Source: Azospirillaceae bacterium
Lineage (GTDB): Bacteria; Pseudomonadota; Alphaproteobacteria; Azospirillales; Azospirillaceae
DNA length: 64,000 bases
Assembly: GCA_028283825.1 (NCBI GenBank)
Contig: JAPWJW010000003.1
Span: forward strand, 1,263,501 to 1,327,500
Reading direction: 5' to 3'
The notes beneath the pieces were generated by a model. That model had not been told where the DNA came from and ran no database searches. It saw only the letters and a list, made by a program, of their open reading frames with translations. Position 1 is the first letter of the stretch. The number at the start of each line of letters is the position of its first letter. The position numbers and the translations under genes were made by a program. This document shows, in pieces, positions 37,412-47,299 of the stretch.

Positions 37412-38542
37412 ATGGCGGTTACCGAGTCCCAGGTGATCGAGGCCCTCCGGCGGGTGGCCGACCCCGACCGCGGGTCCGACATCGTCAGCCTGAAGATGGT
37501 TTCGGGCGTGGCAGTGAAGGAAGGCCACGTCCACTTCACGCTGGAGGTCGATCCCGCGCGGGGTGCGGCGCTGGAGCCCCTGCGCCAAGCGGCGGAGAAG
37601 GCGGTGGACGCGCTGCCGGGCGTGCTGTCGGTGACGGCGGTGCTGACCGCCCACCGCCCGGCGCCGGTGAACGTCAGCGGCCCCAAGCCCGGCCAGGGTG
37701 CGCCCGGTACCGGTGCGCCCGGTGCGGGCAAGCCCGCCAAGGCCGGCATCCCCGGCGTGGGCGCCATCATCGCGGTGGCGTCGGGCAAGGGCGGGGTGGG
37801 CAAGTCCACCACGTCCGTCAACCTGGCGCTGGCGCTGGCCGCCAACGGCCTGAAGGTGGGCCTGCTGGACGCCGACATCTACGGCCCCTCCATGCCCCGC
37901 ATGATGGGCCTCAGCGGCAAGCCCGACAGCGCCGACGGCAAGCACCTGGATCCGCTGGTCAATTATGGCGTCAAGGTCATGTCCATGGGCTTCCTGGTGG
38001 CCGAGGACACGCCCATGATCTGGCGCGGCCCCATGGTGATGAGCGCCCTGACCCAGATGCTGCGCGACGTGGCCTGGGCGCCCCTGGACGTGCTGGTGGT
38101 GGACATGCCGCCCGGCACCGGCGACGCCCAGCTGACCATGGCGCAAAGCGTGCCCCTGGCCGGCGCTGTCATCGTCTCCACCCCGCAGGACATCGCCCTG
38201 CTGGACGCGCGCAAGGGCCTGAACATGTTCCGCCGCGTGGACGTCCCCGTCCTCGGCATCATCGAGAACATGTCCTATTTCTGCTGCCCCAACTGCGGCC
38301 ACCGCAGCGACATCTTCAGCCACGGCGGCGCCCGGGAAGAGGCGCAGAAACTGGGCATCGAGTTCCTGGGCGAGGTGCCGCTGGACATCGCCATCCGCGA
38401 GACCAGCGACGCCGGCACCCCCATCACCGTGACCCAGCCGGACGGGGTGCACGCCCAGACCTATCGCGCCATCGCGGCAAGGGTGGCGGAAAAGATCAAG
38501 GCCGGCGGCTCCCGCGCCGCACCAATGTTTGTGATCGAATAA
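37412..38542 (+). CDS. mrp: Mrp/ApbC iron-sulfur cluster carrier ATPase
   Basis: 376 aa. N-terminal MIP18/DUF59-type domain (about 1-85), a Pro/Gly linker (PGQGAPGTGAPGAGKP), then a P-loop ATPase with a deviant Walker A SGKGGVGKST (around 126) and the CxxC (YFCCPNCGH) that binds a bridging [4Fe-4S] cluster. Delivers clusters to apoproteins in the cytoplasm. ATG at 37412 has GAAGG 8 bases upstream; ATG at 37397 in the same frame is less likely. Divergent from hflK. Confidence 0.95.
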   Translation: MAVTESQVIEALRRVADPDRGSDIVSLKMVSGVAVKEGHVHFTLEVDPARGAALEPLRQAAEKAVDALPGVLSVTAVLTAHRPAPVNVSGPKPGQGAPGTGAPGAGKPAKAGIPGVGAIIAVASGKGGVGKSTTSVNLALALAANGLKVGLLDADIYGPSMPRMMGLSGKPDSADGKHLDPLVNYGVKVMSMGFLVAEDTPMIWRGPMVMSALTQMLRDVAWAPLDVLVVDMPPGTGDAQLTMAQSVPLAGAVIVSTPQDIALLDARKGLNMFRRVDVPVLGIIENMSYFCCPNCGHRSDIFSHGGAREEAQKLGIEFLGEVPLDIAIRETSDAGTPITVTQPDGVHAQTYRAIAARVAEKIKAGGSRAAPMFVIE

Positions 38543-38721
38543 ATTGATCAACCTATAGATAAGCCTTTGGAAAAACAGCGGATCGCGGGTGCAGAACAGG
38601 GGTCAAATTTTCCCTAAACGACGTTCTGTTGCGTCAATTCCGCCTTCGCTGTTTTTTCCTTTCCAATGTCACGCCCTCATGATACATAAAGTTCCGTTCA
38701 GCGTACTTTGAGTGAAAGATC

Positions 38722-39015
38722 ATGCGTCGGGTTGACACGGTTCAGGTTGCATATGCGTTCCGCGACGGGGCCCATTCCTTCCAGGTGGAGGATCCGGCCA
38801 CGGGCATCATCGCCGTAGCCCACGGCGTGCCTGAGATCGCGTATGAGCAGGTGACCCAGACCCTGTCGGAACGGGCCACCGGCCTGTCGGGCCGCCATGT
38901 CGTGGCGCGTCCTTCCCTGCCCTTCGCCGATTTCTTCAACTGGCTGCGCCAGAACCCCATCGCCAGTGTCGCTGGTGCCCCGGTGCAGGTGGAATTCGCC
39001 TGGGAACTGCGGTGA
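38722..39015 (+). CDS. Small protein of unknown function
   Basis: 97 aa, no membrane segment or signal. Contains VQVAYAFRDGAHSFQVEDPATGIIAVAHGVPEIAYEQV and ends RQNPIASVAGAPVQVEFAWELR. No family recognised. Codon use matches the genome and it has its own 3' terminator (39150-39180), which supports a real gene. The upstream 180 bases are AT-richer than the rest and probably hold its promoter (a TGATACATAAAG stretch is near 38678). Ribosome site is weak (GTGAAAGATC). Confidence 0.7.
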   Translation: MRRVDTVQVAYAFRDGAHSFQVEDPATGIIAVAHGVPEIAYEQVTQTLSERATGLSGRHVVARPSLPFADFFNWLRQNPIASVAGAPVQVEFAWELR

Positions 39016-39149
39016 GGATTTAAGGTTCGGGCGCCCCGGCCAGAGTCGCCCCAGTACGCGTGCCGTCCGTAAACCCGGGAAACACCGGGCGGACAGAACA
39101 GGGATAGAGGAAACACCAAGCAGTCACGGTCGTTCGCGACCGATAGCGA

Positions 39150-39187
39150 AACGCCCGGAAGGCTGGTCCTTCCGGGCGTTGTTGTTT
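39150..39187 (+). terminator. Rho-independent terminator after the 97-aa gene
   Basis: A perfect 13-bp stem (39150-39162 with 39168-39180) with a 5-base loop, followed by GTTGTTTG. It lies about 135 bases after the stop of the small gene. Confidence 0.85.
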
Positions 39188-39220
39188 GATACCGACGGCA
39201 TTTGATCGTAACCGCTCAAA

Positions 39221-39357
39221 TGCCCCTCAGGCGCCGGGCGGCGGACATCCGTCCGCCTTGGCTGATCCTCGATTTCCAGTCCGCTACGCTCCCCGGAAAT
39301 CTCCGGCGCCCGCAGTCGCGGGCTACAGCGGCACGAAGCGGAATTTCGTGCCGCCTG
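39221..39357 (+). repeat. Structured intergenic element, copy C, after mutL
   Basis: The best full copy. First hairpin 39240-39257 (7 perfect bp, loop ATCC); central inverted repeat GATTTCC/GGAAATC (39271-39277 with 39295-39301); third hairpin 39308-39323 (6 perfect bp, loop AGTC); terminal hairpin 39328-39337 with 39345-39354 (10 perfect bp). The end of the element is about 9-12 bases from the mutL stop (39366). It is inverted relative to mutL transcription. Confidence 0.85.
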
Positions 39358-39365
39358 TGAGGGCC

Positions 39366-41291
39366 TTACCGCCGCCCGAACAGCCTTTCGATATCCGCCA
39401 GCTTCAGTTCCACATAGGTCGGACGGCCATGGTTGCATTGGCCGCTGTGGGGCGTGGCCTCCATCTCGCGCAGCAGGGCGTCCATCTCCCCCACCGTCAG
39501 CACCCGCCCTGCCCGGACGGAACCGTGGCAGGCCATGGAGGAGCACACCTCCTCCAGCCTTTCCTTCAGGGCGTGCTGGTCGCCCAGTTCCGCCAGTTCA
39601 TCCGCGATGTCGGTGACCAGGGCCTTGATGTCGGCCTTCGCACCCAGCAGCGCCGGGATTTCCCGCACCACCACCGCACCCGTGCCGAAGGATTCCAGGC
39701 ACAGGCCCAGTTCGGCCAACTCATCCGACCGTTCCACCAGGCGGGCGGCGGCGGCCTCTTCCACCTCCACCACCTCGGGGATCAGCAGCATCTGCCGCTT
39801 CACGCCCTGGGCCACCATGGCCTGCTTGATGCGTTCATAGACCAGGCGTTCGTGCGCCGCGTGCTGGTCGACGATGACCATGCCGTCGCGGGTTTGCGAG
39901 ACGATGTAGGTCTGGTGCACCTGGGCGCGGGCGATGCCCAGCGGGAAGTCGGGCACATCGTCGGCATGGCCTTGCGCCAGCGCAGCCACGGCGGCAACCA
40001 GGCCCGGGGAGAACGCGCCGGGTGCGGACGCCTCCGCCGTCATCGGCCCTTCCCAGGCGGCAACCGGCTCGTTCAACGCCACCGGCTGGGCACCAGCGGC
40101 ATGCGGATAACTGGGTGCCTGGAAGGCGCGCGCCGCCTCCACCTGGCCGGTCGTGGGCCGGGTGATGCCGGGCCACGTGGCGCCGCCCCCGGAATGGGGC
40201 TGCGGCTGCCATTGAAAGGCCGTCTGGGGGATGGGCTTGGTCCCGTCGGCGCGGAAACTGGCCAGTGCCGCCTGCCCCACGGTGGTGGAGGCGCGATGAC
40301 CCGCACCCGCCAGGGCGTGCTTCAGGCCGCCGACGATCAGGCCGCGCACCAGGCCCTGGTCGCGGAAGCGCACCTCCGTCTTGGCCGGGTGGACGTTGAC
40401 GTCCACGTCCTCGCACGGGATTTCCAGGAACAGGGCCAGCAGGGGATGGCGGTCGCGGGCCAGGAAGTCGGCATAGGCGCCACGGATGGCGCCCAGCAGC
40501 AGCTTGTCGCGCACCGGCCGGCCGTTCACGAACAGGTACTGGCCGGCGGTGGTGTTCTTGTTCAAGGTCGGCAGGCCGATATGGCCGTGCAGGCGCACAC
40601 CCTCACGCCGGGCGTCGATGGGCAAGGCGTTCTCCTGGAACTCCCGCCCCATGATGGCGCCCAGGCGGGCCAGCGGGCCGTCGGGACCCGTCTGGGCCGG
40701 CAGGCGCAGGGGCGTGCGCCCCTCATCCGCCACGGTGAAGGCGACATCCGCATGGGCCATGGCCAGGCGCTGCACCACATCGACCGCATGGTCGGTCTCG
40801 GTGCGCGTCGTCTTCAGGAACTTCAGGCGCGCCGGCGTGGCGTAGAACAGGTCGCGCACCTCCAGCCGGGTGCCGGGCGGATGGGCGGCCGGGACCGGGC
40901 GGCCCTTGGCCCCACCCTCCACCGTGATGGCCCAGGCGCTGTCATCGCCGTGGCGGCGGCTGGTCAGGGTCAGGCGGCTGACGGCGCCGATGGAGGGCAA
41001 GGCCTCCCCCCGGAAGCCCAGGGTGCGGATGTCCAGCAGGTCGTCGCCCGGCAGCTTGGAGGTGGCATGGCGTTCCACCGCCAGCGACAGCTCATCCGGC
41101 GTCATGCCGCAGCCGTCGTCCACCACCTGGATCAGGGCCTTGCCACCGTCCCGCAGGGTGACGTCGATGCGTTTGGAACCCGCGTCCAGCGCGTTCTCCA
41201 CCAGCTCCTTGACGGCGGCGGCGGGACGCTCCACCACCTCGCCGGCGGCGATGCGGTTGACCAGGGTTTCAGGGAGGAGACGGATCGGCAT
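39366..41291 (-). CDS. mutL: DNA mismatch repair protein MutL
   Basis: 641 aa. N-terminal GHKL ATPase domain with [18 protein letters not shown] and [11 protein letters not shown] motifs (residues 30-110), then the linker and a C-terminal dimerisation domain ([13 protein letters not shown]..., ending [12 protein letters not shown]). The DQHAxxER(I)xxE endonuclease motif of many MutL proteins appears as [13 protein letters not shown], so latent nicking activity is possible. I chose ATG at 41291 with GGAG 5 bases upstream. Works with MutS to coordinate repair. Confidence 0.96.
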   Translation of the reverse strand: MPIRLLPETLVNRIAAGEVVERPAAAVKELVENALDAGSKRIDVTLRDGGKALIQVVDDGCGMTPDELSLAVERHATSKLPGDDLLDIRTLGFRGEALPSIGAVSRLTLTSRRHGDDSAWAITVEGGAKGRPVPAAHPPGTRLEVRDLFYATPARLKFLKTTRTETDHAVDVVQRLAMAHADVAFTVADEGRTPLRLPAQTGPDGPLARLGAIMGREFQENALPIDARREGVRLHGHIGLPTLNKNTTAGQYLFVNGRPVRDKLLLGAIRGAYADFLARDRHPLLALFLEIPCEDVDVNVHPAKTEVRFRDQGLVRGLIVGGLKHALAGAGHRASTTVGQAALASFRADGTKPIPQTAFQWQPQPHSGGGATWPGITRPTTGQVEAARAFQAPSYPHAAGAQPVALNEPVAAWEGPMTAEASAPGAFSPGLVAAVAALAQGHADDVPDFPLGIARAQVHQTYIVSQTRDGMVIVDQHAAHERLVYERIKQAMVAQGVKRQMLLIPEVVEVEEAAAARLVERSDELAELGLCLESFGTGAVVVREIPALLGAKADIKALVTDIADELAELGDQHALKERLEEVCSSMACHGSVRAGRVLTVGEMDALLREMEATPHSGQCNHGRPTYVELKLADIERLFGRR

Positions 41292-41386
41292 GATGGCTCC
41301 AGTGTAGCCGCTGGATGGCTTGGGGAGCAATGCGGCTGGTCACTGGATATTGTGTGCGGAAGTGGCCGGCGCCACCACCGGACGGA

Positions 41387-42742
41387 TCAGTCCTGCACCA
41401 CGTAGCGCACCTGCCAGCTGCGCGGCAGGCCGCGGGCGCCGGTGAAGTCGGCCGCCTGCACCTGGTCCTCGCGCAGCATGGCGCCGCTGAGGTTGGCGCC
41501 GCGCAGGTCGGCCTCACGCAGGTCGGCGCCGCGCAAATCGGCGTGGCTGAGGTCGGCCTGGGACAGGCGCACGCGGCGCATGCGGGCACCGCTGAGGTCG
41601 GCGTTGCGCAGCACGCAACCGGTCAGGTTGGTGCGCACATGGCGGTCGCCGTCCAGCTGAAGATAGTCCAGCTTGGCGTTGCGCAAATTGGCGGCGTTGA
41701 ACTGGGCACCGGCGAAATTGCCGCCGCGCAAATCGGCATCCGTCATGGTGGTGGTACGGAAGTCCGCGCTGTCGAACTGACCCACCTGCAATTGGATGCC
41801 CGTCAGGTCCAGGCCGTAGAACACGGCGTTGCGCGCCACCGCCCGCGTCAGCATGGCGCGCGACAGGGGCGCACCGGCACCCCGCAAATCGACGCCGCTC
41901 AAATCCAGGGCCATGCCCTCACGCCCCGCCGTGCCCACCCAGGTGGTGTGCAGGCTCAGCAGTTCCGACAGGGGCCGGCCCAGATCCGCCACGGGCGTGC
42001 CGCGGGGCTTTTCCGTCAGCACGCCGGTCATGTCGGCGCCGCCCAGTTCCGTCATGTTCATGACGGTGCCGATCAGCACGGCCCCCTTCAGGCTGGCGCC
42101 GCGCACGTCGGCACCCGACATGTCCGCCCCTTCCAAATTGGCGCCGTCCAGCTTGGAGCCGCGCAGGTTGGCCCGCACCAGCTTGGCCCCGCGCATGATG
42201 GCGTCGGTGAAGTCGGTGTGCATGGCGACGGAGCCGGACAGCCGGGCGTTGGTCAGGTTGGACCCCCGCAGGTTGGCCTCCTGCAAATCCGACGTGGTGG
42301 GGTCGACCTGGATGACCTCCAACTCGCCATTGCGGGCGCGGGCCGCCAGGGTGCCGTCGCGCAGATCGGCATCGAACAGGTCGGCGCCGCACAGGTTGGC
42401 GCCCCGCAGGCAGGCGCCGCGCAGATCCGCCTTCACCAGCTTGGCGTTGCGCATGTTGGCGCCGCGCAGGTCGGCGACGAACAGGGTGGCGCATTCCAGA
42501 TAGGTGTGGCTGAGGTCGGCGTCGCGCAGCACGGCGTGGGTGAAGTCGGCGTGGCTCAAATCCTTGCCGGACATGTTCAGGCCGCTGAGATCCATGCGGG
42601 CCAGCACGGCGCGCGCCCCGCCCACCCGGGCGTTGCGGAACATGGCGTGCTTTTTCAGCACCACGTCCAGCTGTTCCTGCGTCAGGCGCACCATGGGCGG
42701 CCGGTCCTGAACGTTGCCTTTACCGTGCGCGCCGCTATCCAT
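41387..42742 (-). CDS. Pentapeptide-repeat protein
   Basis: 451 aa from the ATG at 42742. Built mainly from A(D/N)LxG-type five-residue repeats (for example ADLRGANMRNAKLVKADLRG), forming a right-handed square beta-helix. There are three repeat blocks (about 50-135, 165-235 and 300-425), separated by non-repeat segments: one around 140-160 (ARARNGELEVIQVDPTTSD) and one around 240-290 (TEKPRGTPVADLGRPLSELLSL). N-terminus has a short PilZ-free helical lead (MVRLTQEQLDVVLKKHAMF). Some members protect DNA gyrase, but most have unknown function. No neighbour suggests its role. Confidence 0.92.
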   Translation of the reverse strand: MDSGAHGKGNVQDRPPMVRLTQEQLDVVLKKHAMFRNARVGGARAVLARMDLSGLNMSGKDLSHADFTHAVLRDADLSHTYLECATLFVADLRGANMRNAKLVKADLRGACLRGANLCGADLFDADLRDGTLAARARNGELEVIQVDPTTSDLQEANLRGSNLTNARLSGSVAMHTDFTDAIMRGAKLVRANLRGSKLDGANLEGADMSGADVRGASLKGAVLIGTVMNMTELGGADMTGVLTEKPRGTPVADLGRPLSELLSLHTTWVGTAGREGMALDLSGVDLRGAGAPLSRAMLTRAVARNAVFYGLDLTGIQLQVGQFDSADFRTTTMTDADLRGGNFAGAQFNAANLRNAKLDYLQLDGDRHVRTNLTGCVLRNADLSGARMRRVRLSQADLSHADLRGADLREADLRGANLSGAMLREDQVQAADFTGARGLPRSWQVRYVVQD

Positions 42743-42917
42743 TCCCACAACCCTTCGGGGCATCCTTAACCCCAGGGAGTCTGGTGCGGATACCGGCCCT
42801 GGACAAGTTTACCCCCAAGTATAGCCCGCTTTTAAGGAAAAACGGGGAACGGCATCGCGGCAACCGGAAATGGTCACCGCAATGCTATCCACATGAACTG
42901 AAGGACGGGCCTAATAT

Positions 42918-43053
42918 CAGCGGCATGAGGTTCTGCCCCATGCCGCTGTAGGCTGCGACCGCAGCCGCCGGAGGTTTCCGGGAAGCGAAGCGTACTGGAA
43001 ACCGAGGATCAGCCCAGCCAGCGGATGCTGGCGCCCGGCGCTTGAGGGGGCGT
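42918..43053 (-). repeat. Structured intergenic element, copy D, after pgi
   Basis: Reverse orientation to the other copies. Hairpins in plus coordinates: 43017-43032 (6 perfect bp, loop ATCC on the element strand), GGTTTCC/GGAAACC (42973-42979 with 42997-43003), 42951-42966 (6 perfect bp, loop GGTC on the element strand) and the terminal one 42918-42927 with 42939-42948 (10 perfect bp). It begins about 7 bases past the pgi stop and is in the same orientation as pgi. Confidence 0.85.
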
Positions 43054-43059
43054 TAAAAC

Positions 43060-44715
43060 TCAGCGCAATCCTTCGCGCACCACACGGATCAGGCCGGCGG
43101 TGGAGCAGTCATGGCCGCGCCGGGCGCCGCCTTCCAGTTCCGGCAGGATGGCCTTGGCCAACTGCTTGCCCAGTTCCACGCCCCACTGGTCGAAGGAATT
43201 CAGGTTCCACAGGATGCCCTGGACGAAGATCTTGTGTTCGTACAGGGCGACCAGCATGCCCAGGGTGTGGGGGTCCAGCTTCTGGAACAGCAGGGTGTTG
43301 GTCGGGCGGTTGCCGGTGAACACCTTGTGCGGCACCAGATCCTCAAGTTCCTCGCCATCCAGGCCCTGGCCGGCCAGCTCGGCGCGGGCCTCATCCTCGG
43401 TCTTGCCCAGCAGCAGGGCCTCGGTCTGGGCCAGGAAGTTGGCCAGCAGCAAGGTGTGGTGGCGACCCACCGGGTTGTGGGTCTCGATCGGCGCCAGGAA
43501 GTCGGCCGGGATCAGGGGCGTGCCCTGGTGGATCAGCTGGTAGAAGGCGTGCTGGCCGTTGGTGCCGGGCTCACCGAACAGCACCGGGCCGGTGGCGTAG
43601 TCCACCGGGCGGCCTTCACGGTCCACGCCCTTGCCGTTGCTCTCCATGTCGGCCTGCTGCAGGTAGGCCGGCAGGCGGGCCAGGTACTGGTCATAGGGCA
43701 GCACGGCCTGGGACTGCGCGTCCCAGAAGTTCACGTACCACAGGCCGATCAGGCCCAGCAGCACGGGCATGTTGGCGTCCAGCGGGCTGGTCCGGAAATG
43801 CTCATCCATCGCGTGGGCGCCGGCCAGCAGTTCGGCGAAGCGCGCCGAGCCCACCATCAGCAGGATGGGCAGGCCGATGGCCGACCACAGGCTGTAGCGG
43901 CCGCCGACCCAGTCCCAGAAGCCGAACATGTTGTCGGTGTCGATGCCGAAGGCCGACACCTCCTTGGCGTTGGTCGACACGGCCACGAAGTGCTTGGCCA
44001 CCGCCTCGGCCGGGGCGCCCTGGGCGCGCAGCCAGTCGCGCGCCGTGTGGGCGTTGGCCAGGGTTTCCTGGGTGGTGAAGGTCTTGGACGCGATGATGAA
44101 CAGCGTCGTCTCCGCATCCACCTTCTTCAGCACCTCGGCGATATGGGTACCGTCGACGTTGGAGACGAAGTGCGCCTGCAGATGGGCGTGATGGTAGGGT
44201 GTCAGCGCCTGGGTGATCATCACCGGCCCCAGGTCGGACCCGCCGATGCCGATGTTGACGATGTCGGTGATGGGCTGGCCGGTCCAGCCACGCCACTCAC
44301 CCTCGCGCACGGCGGTGGCGAAGGCGCCCATGCGGTCCAGCACGGCGTGCACGTCCGGCACCACGTTGTGGCCGTCGACCAGGACGCTGGCGCCCCTGGG
44401 CTGGCGCAATGCTGTGTGCAGGACGGCGCGGCCCTCCGTCAGGTTGATGGCGGCACCGGCGAACATGCGGTCGCGCCAGCCTTCCAGATCGCGCGACCGG
44501 GCGAAGTCCAGCAGCAGGGGCAGCGTCTCGTCGGTCAGCCGGTTCTTGGAATAGTCCAGCAGCAGGGTGCCCAGCTTCAGGCTGTAGCGCTCGAACCGTT
44601 CCGGATCGGCGGCGAACAGGTCGCGCATGTGCACGCCGTCCATGGCCTGCCGGTGCTGGGCCAGCGCCTCCCAAGCGGGGGTTTGCACCAGGGGCGTGTC
44701 GGGCGTGGCGGACAT
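43060..44715 (-). CDS. pgi: Glucose-6-phosphate isomerase
   Basis: 551 aa. Interconverts glucose-6-phosphate and fructose-6-phosphate. Signatures: [11 protein letters not shown] (phosphate loop), [26 protein letters not shown] and the C-terminal [15 protein letters not shown]. Length is typical. ATG at 44715 (MSATPDT) has AGGAG upstream; the frame reaches 44805 but without homology. The stop is immediately followed by repeat copy D. Confidence 0.97.
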   Translation of the reverse strand: MSATPDTPLVQTPAWEALAQHRQAMDGVHMRDLFAADPERFERYSLKLGTLLLDYSKNRLTDETLPLLLDFARSRDLEGWRDRMFAGAAINLTEGRAVLHTALRQPRGASVLVDGHNVVPDVHAVLDRMGAFATAVREGEWRGWTGQPITDIVNIGIGGSDLGPVMITQALTPYHHAHLQAHFVSNVDGTHIAEVLKKVDAETTLFIIASKTFTTQETLANAHTARDWLRAQGAPAEAVAKHFVAVSTNAKEVSAFGIDTDNMFGFWDWVGGRYSLWSAIGLPILLMVGSARFAELLAGAHAMDEHFRTSPLDANMPVLLGLIGLWYVNFWDAQSQAVLPYDQYLARLPAYLQQADMESNGKGVDREGRPVDYATGPVLFGEPGTNGQHAFYQLIHQGTPLIPADFLAPIETHNPVGRHHTLLLANFLAQTEALLLGKTEDEARAELAGQGLDGEELEDLVPHKVFTGNRPTNTLLFQKLDPHTLGMLVALYEHKIFVQGILWNLNSFDQWGVELGKQLAKAILPELEGGARRGHDCSTAGLIRVVREGLR

Positions 44716-45043
44716 GGTCTTGGATCTCCTGTGGCCAGGGCGCCTGGACCCCATTGTCCCGCCCCCGGAAAAGCCTGAGCGGTTTAGCACGGGCGGCAGC
44801 CCCAAGGCAGGGGTACGCGGGGGATTACGTCCAATTGACGCGTTTTTTCCACGGGTTTACGTCACGAAACCACCCAAAGGTGGGCGTGGACGCGGGTCAC
44901 TTCATCCGCCGCGACGCTACCAGGGGGGACCACTTACGCGCGAGCGGACGGCCGGATTGGTTCCAGCGCCACAGGCACCCTTGATCGACGATTCGCGTCG
45001 GCGGCAAATGGGACCGTCACCCCTTATTCGGAAGTCCCGGCCC
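44716..45043. other. 328-base divergent intergenic region
   Basis: Lies between the pgi start and the GIN-type protein start and should contain both promoters. I see no clear -35/-10 pair, repeat or RNA gene. A frame open across it on the + strand has no homology and no ribosome site. Confidence 0.5.
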
Positions 45044-46084
45044 ATGTTCCGCCACCGCCGCACCGCCCTCGCCGTGTCCCTCGCCGGCACCCTGGCCGCC
45101 CTGACGGGCGTCGCGCACGCGGCGGAACGCAACTTCACGCTGACCGGCGACGCGCTGAAGATCACCACCCCCTGCGCCAAGTCGGTGCACATCACCACGG
45201 CGGCGGGCGGCCACACCATCCGCATCCAGGCGATGGCGGAGGATCAGGGGGAAGTGGACCAGCTGACCAGCACCACCAGCGGCGCGACGGCCCAGCTGGG
45301 CGCCACCAGCCAGCGCTGCTACCGGCGTGGCAACCGGGACTGGAACGACTGGCAGCCCACGCTGGAGATCGAGATCGCCGTGCCGGCCGGCATCCCGCTG
45401 GAGATCAAGGAGTCCGGTTCCACCGACTATGTGGCGGATGGCGACTACGGCGCCACGGTCCTGACCCTGGACGGATCCGGCGACGTCAAGGGCGGGTCCA
45501 TCAAGGGCGGCATCCAGGTGCAGTCGCGCGGATCGGGCGATGTGGCGCTGGACCGGCTGGACGGCGCCCTGACCCTGCGCTCCCTTGGGTCGGGCACCCT
45601 GGCCATCGACCAGATGACAGGCCCGGCGCTGGATCTTGAGATCAGCGGCAGCGGCAACGTTACCCTCCACGGCGGCAGCGTGGGCCCCGCCACGGTCAAG
45701 CTCAGCGGATCGGGCGACGTGCAGCTGCCGGCGGTGGCCAGCCTGCGCCTGGTGGCGCATGGGTCGGGGGATACGGAGGTGGAGCGGGTGCAGGGCGCGT
45801 TGTCGGCCGACCTGGCCGGTTCCGGCAGCCTGGCCATCCGGTCGGTGACGGCCCCCACCGCCGTGCTGAACCAGTCGGGCAACGGCGACGTCACCATCGA
45901 CGGCGGCACCATCGGCACCCTGACCGCCGCCATCACGGGCAGCGGCGAGGCCACCATCATGGGCACGGTCACCGACGCCGCCGTTTCCTTGTCCGGCAGC
46001 GGCGACATGCACATCGCCGCCGTGACCGGCCATATGAACAAGACAGGCGGCGGCAGCGGCACGCTGCACGTGGATGGCCACTGA
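45044..46084 (+). CDS. Secreted GIN-type (DUF2807-like) beta-solenoid protein
   Basis: 346 aa with a signal peptide (cleavage after GVAHA, about residue 27). The mature part has a head with DWNDWQPTLEIEIAVPAGIPLEIKESGS, then a run of GSGDV-type turns (DGSGDVKGG, RGSGDVALD, SGSGNVTLH, SGSGDVQLP, HGSGDTEVE, GSGSLAIR, NGDVTID, SGSGDMHIA). This pattern matches the GIN/DUF2807 group of putative adhesin heads or cell-surface proteins of unknown role. The start ATG at 45044 is preceded by GGAAG. Standalone. Confidence 0.82.
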   Translation: MFRHRRTALAVSLAGTLAALTGVAHAAERNFTLTGDALKITTPCAKSVHITTAAGGHTIRIQAMAEDQGEVDQLTSTTSGATAQLGATSQRCYRRGNRDWNDWQPTLEIEIAVPAGIPLEIKESGSTDYVADGDYGATVLTLDGSGDVKGGSIKGGIQVQSRGSGDVALDRLDGALTLRSLGSGTLAIDQMTGPALDLEISGSGNVTLHGGSVGPATVKLSGSGDVQLPAVASLRLVAHGSGDTEVERVQGALSADLAGSGSLAIRSVTAPTAVLNQSGNGDVTIDGGTIGTLTAAITGSGEATIMGTVTDAAVSLSGSGDMHIAAVTGHMNKTGGGSGTLHVDGH

Positions 46085-46094
46085 GGGCAGGCGG

Positions 46095-46517
46095 TCAGCG
46101 CGTAAGGCTGCGGGCCGGGCGCACCATGGACCGGACACGCGGTGGCACGGGCGGTCCGCCGGCCAGGACATCGGCCATTTCCCGCGGCGATTGCGCCGTG
46201 GCCAAGGAAGCGGCCGGCAAGGTCGGCGCGATACCCTGGGGACCGACGGCATCTTCGGTCAGGGTACGGTATTCCCGCACCAGGCCCTGAAGGGTGGACC
46301 ATAGGGAACGGATTTCCCCCTCCAGCACCTCGCGACGGCGATCCAGGGCGGCAGGATCTGCCTTGATGGCGGCAAGGATTGCCGAGAGGGGAATGCCGTC
46401 GATGTGGTCCGGCGTCCGCGCGGGTCGGGCGCCTGGTCCCCTGGCCGACCCACTCCCGTCCGGAACGGCGGGGCCGGGAAAGAAACGGGCCTTGAAATCA
46501 TCGAAGGTGAAGGTCAT
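46095..46517 (-). CDS. Small cytoplasmic protein of unknown function
   Basis: 140 aa from the ATG at 46517 (MTFTFDDFKARFF); a GTG/ATG four codons earlier (46529) is also possible. Middle part has a charged helix (DPAALDRRREVLEGEIRSLWSTLQGLVREYRTLTE, about 55-90) that may be a coiled coil, and the ends are Pro/Ala/Arg-rich. No family recognised. It is encoded opposite to the GIN protein gene, with its stop 11 bases beyond that gene's stop. Confidence 0.6.
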   Translation of the reverse strand: MTFTFDDFKARFFPGPAVPDGSGSARGPGARPARTPDHIDGIPLSAILAAIKADPAALDRRREVLEGEIRSLWSTLQGLVREYRTLTEDAVGPQGIAPTLPAASLATAQSPREMADVLAGGPPVPPRVRSMVRPARSLTR

Positions 46518-46628
46518 CGGTATCCCCAACTGCGCGGATCGCGGGTCAGGGGGGCACCAGCAACCGCCGTGCCAACATGGTTAAAGCCGCCGGACACCCG
46601 ATCCTATTGCGGGACAAACCTTCATGAC

Positions 46629-46664
46629 AAAAAGCCCGGACAGGCATCTCCGTCCGGGCTTTTT
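46629..46664 (-). terminator. Rho-independent terminator after the DUF3035 gene
   Basis: A perfect 13-bp stem (46629-46641 with 46652-46664) flanked by A-run and T-run, so it can act on both strands; the strongest use is for the lspA-DUF3035 transcript on the - strand. Confidence 0.9.
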
Positions 46665-46678
46665 CGGGTCGGTCAAGT

Positions 46679-47188
46679 TTACTGGGCGCCGCCGCCGGCG
46701 GAACTGCTGTTGCGGCTGACGACGGGGGCGTTGGCGGGCGGGGCGCTGTCGCCCTTCCAGAACATCAGGCTGTCCAGGAAGCTGCGGTCGCCGACGACCA
46801 CGCCCGGCCATTCCTTGTCCACCAGCTGGCGAATCTGGGGATCGGCCTGATCGGCGCCGGCCTTGGCCACCAATGCGGCCTCGCCCTTGCTCTGGTTGGC
46901 GGTGGCCGAGGCCACGGCCGTCGCCTCGGTGGTGGCGGCGCCGAACACGGTACCGGTGGCGCGGGTTTCCTTCACCAGTTCCTGGGGGCGGGGGCTGCCC
47001 GGCTGCGGCGGACGCAGGTTGAAGTCGGGCGGCACCTCCAGCGGCGCGCGCGCCAGCACCCGGAACTCGTCCGGGGTCGACCGCGCCCCACCGAACAAGG
47101 CACTCATGCTGTCGCAACCCGTCAGGGCCGCCAGACCGGCGACCGCAAGCACCAGCCGCACGCCAAACACCTTAGAATTCTCGCCCAT
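46679..47188 (-). CDS. DUF3035 outer-membrane lipoprotein (BamF-like)
   Basis: 169 aa with a lipoprotein signal (LAALTGC, lipidated Cys about residue 25). The mature part matches DUF3035 proteins of alphaproteobacteria (TPDEFRVLARAPLEVPPDFNLRPP), reported as an accessory BAM-complex lipoprotein (BamF). The tail is low-complexity (Ala/Ser/Gly-rich). Start ATG at 47188. It follows lspA on the same strand, consistent with a shared envelope theme. Confidence 0.83.
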   Translation of the reverse strand: MGENSKVFGVRLVLAVAGLAALTGCDSMSALFGGARSTPDEFRVLARAPLEVPPDFNLRPPQPGSPRPQELVKETRATGTVFGAATTEATAVASATANQSKGEAALVAKAGADQADPQIRQLVDKEWPGVVVGDRSFLDSLMFWKGDSAPPANAPVVSRNSSSAGGGAQ

Positions 47189-47299
47189 ATCCTCGTCCGT
47201 CGAATGCGGGACCGGACAACCGGTATCCCCGTGAACCTGACCCGTAACCCAAGGCCGCCGGCACCAAGCCGGGACCCCCATCACTTGACCGGCGACACC

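Noticed and set aside
41400-42740. CRISPR-like regular DNA repeats
   Set aside because: The regularity comes from the pentapeptide-repeat protein; unit length and sequence drift fit coding repeats, and there are no spacers.
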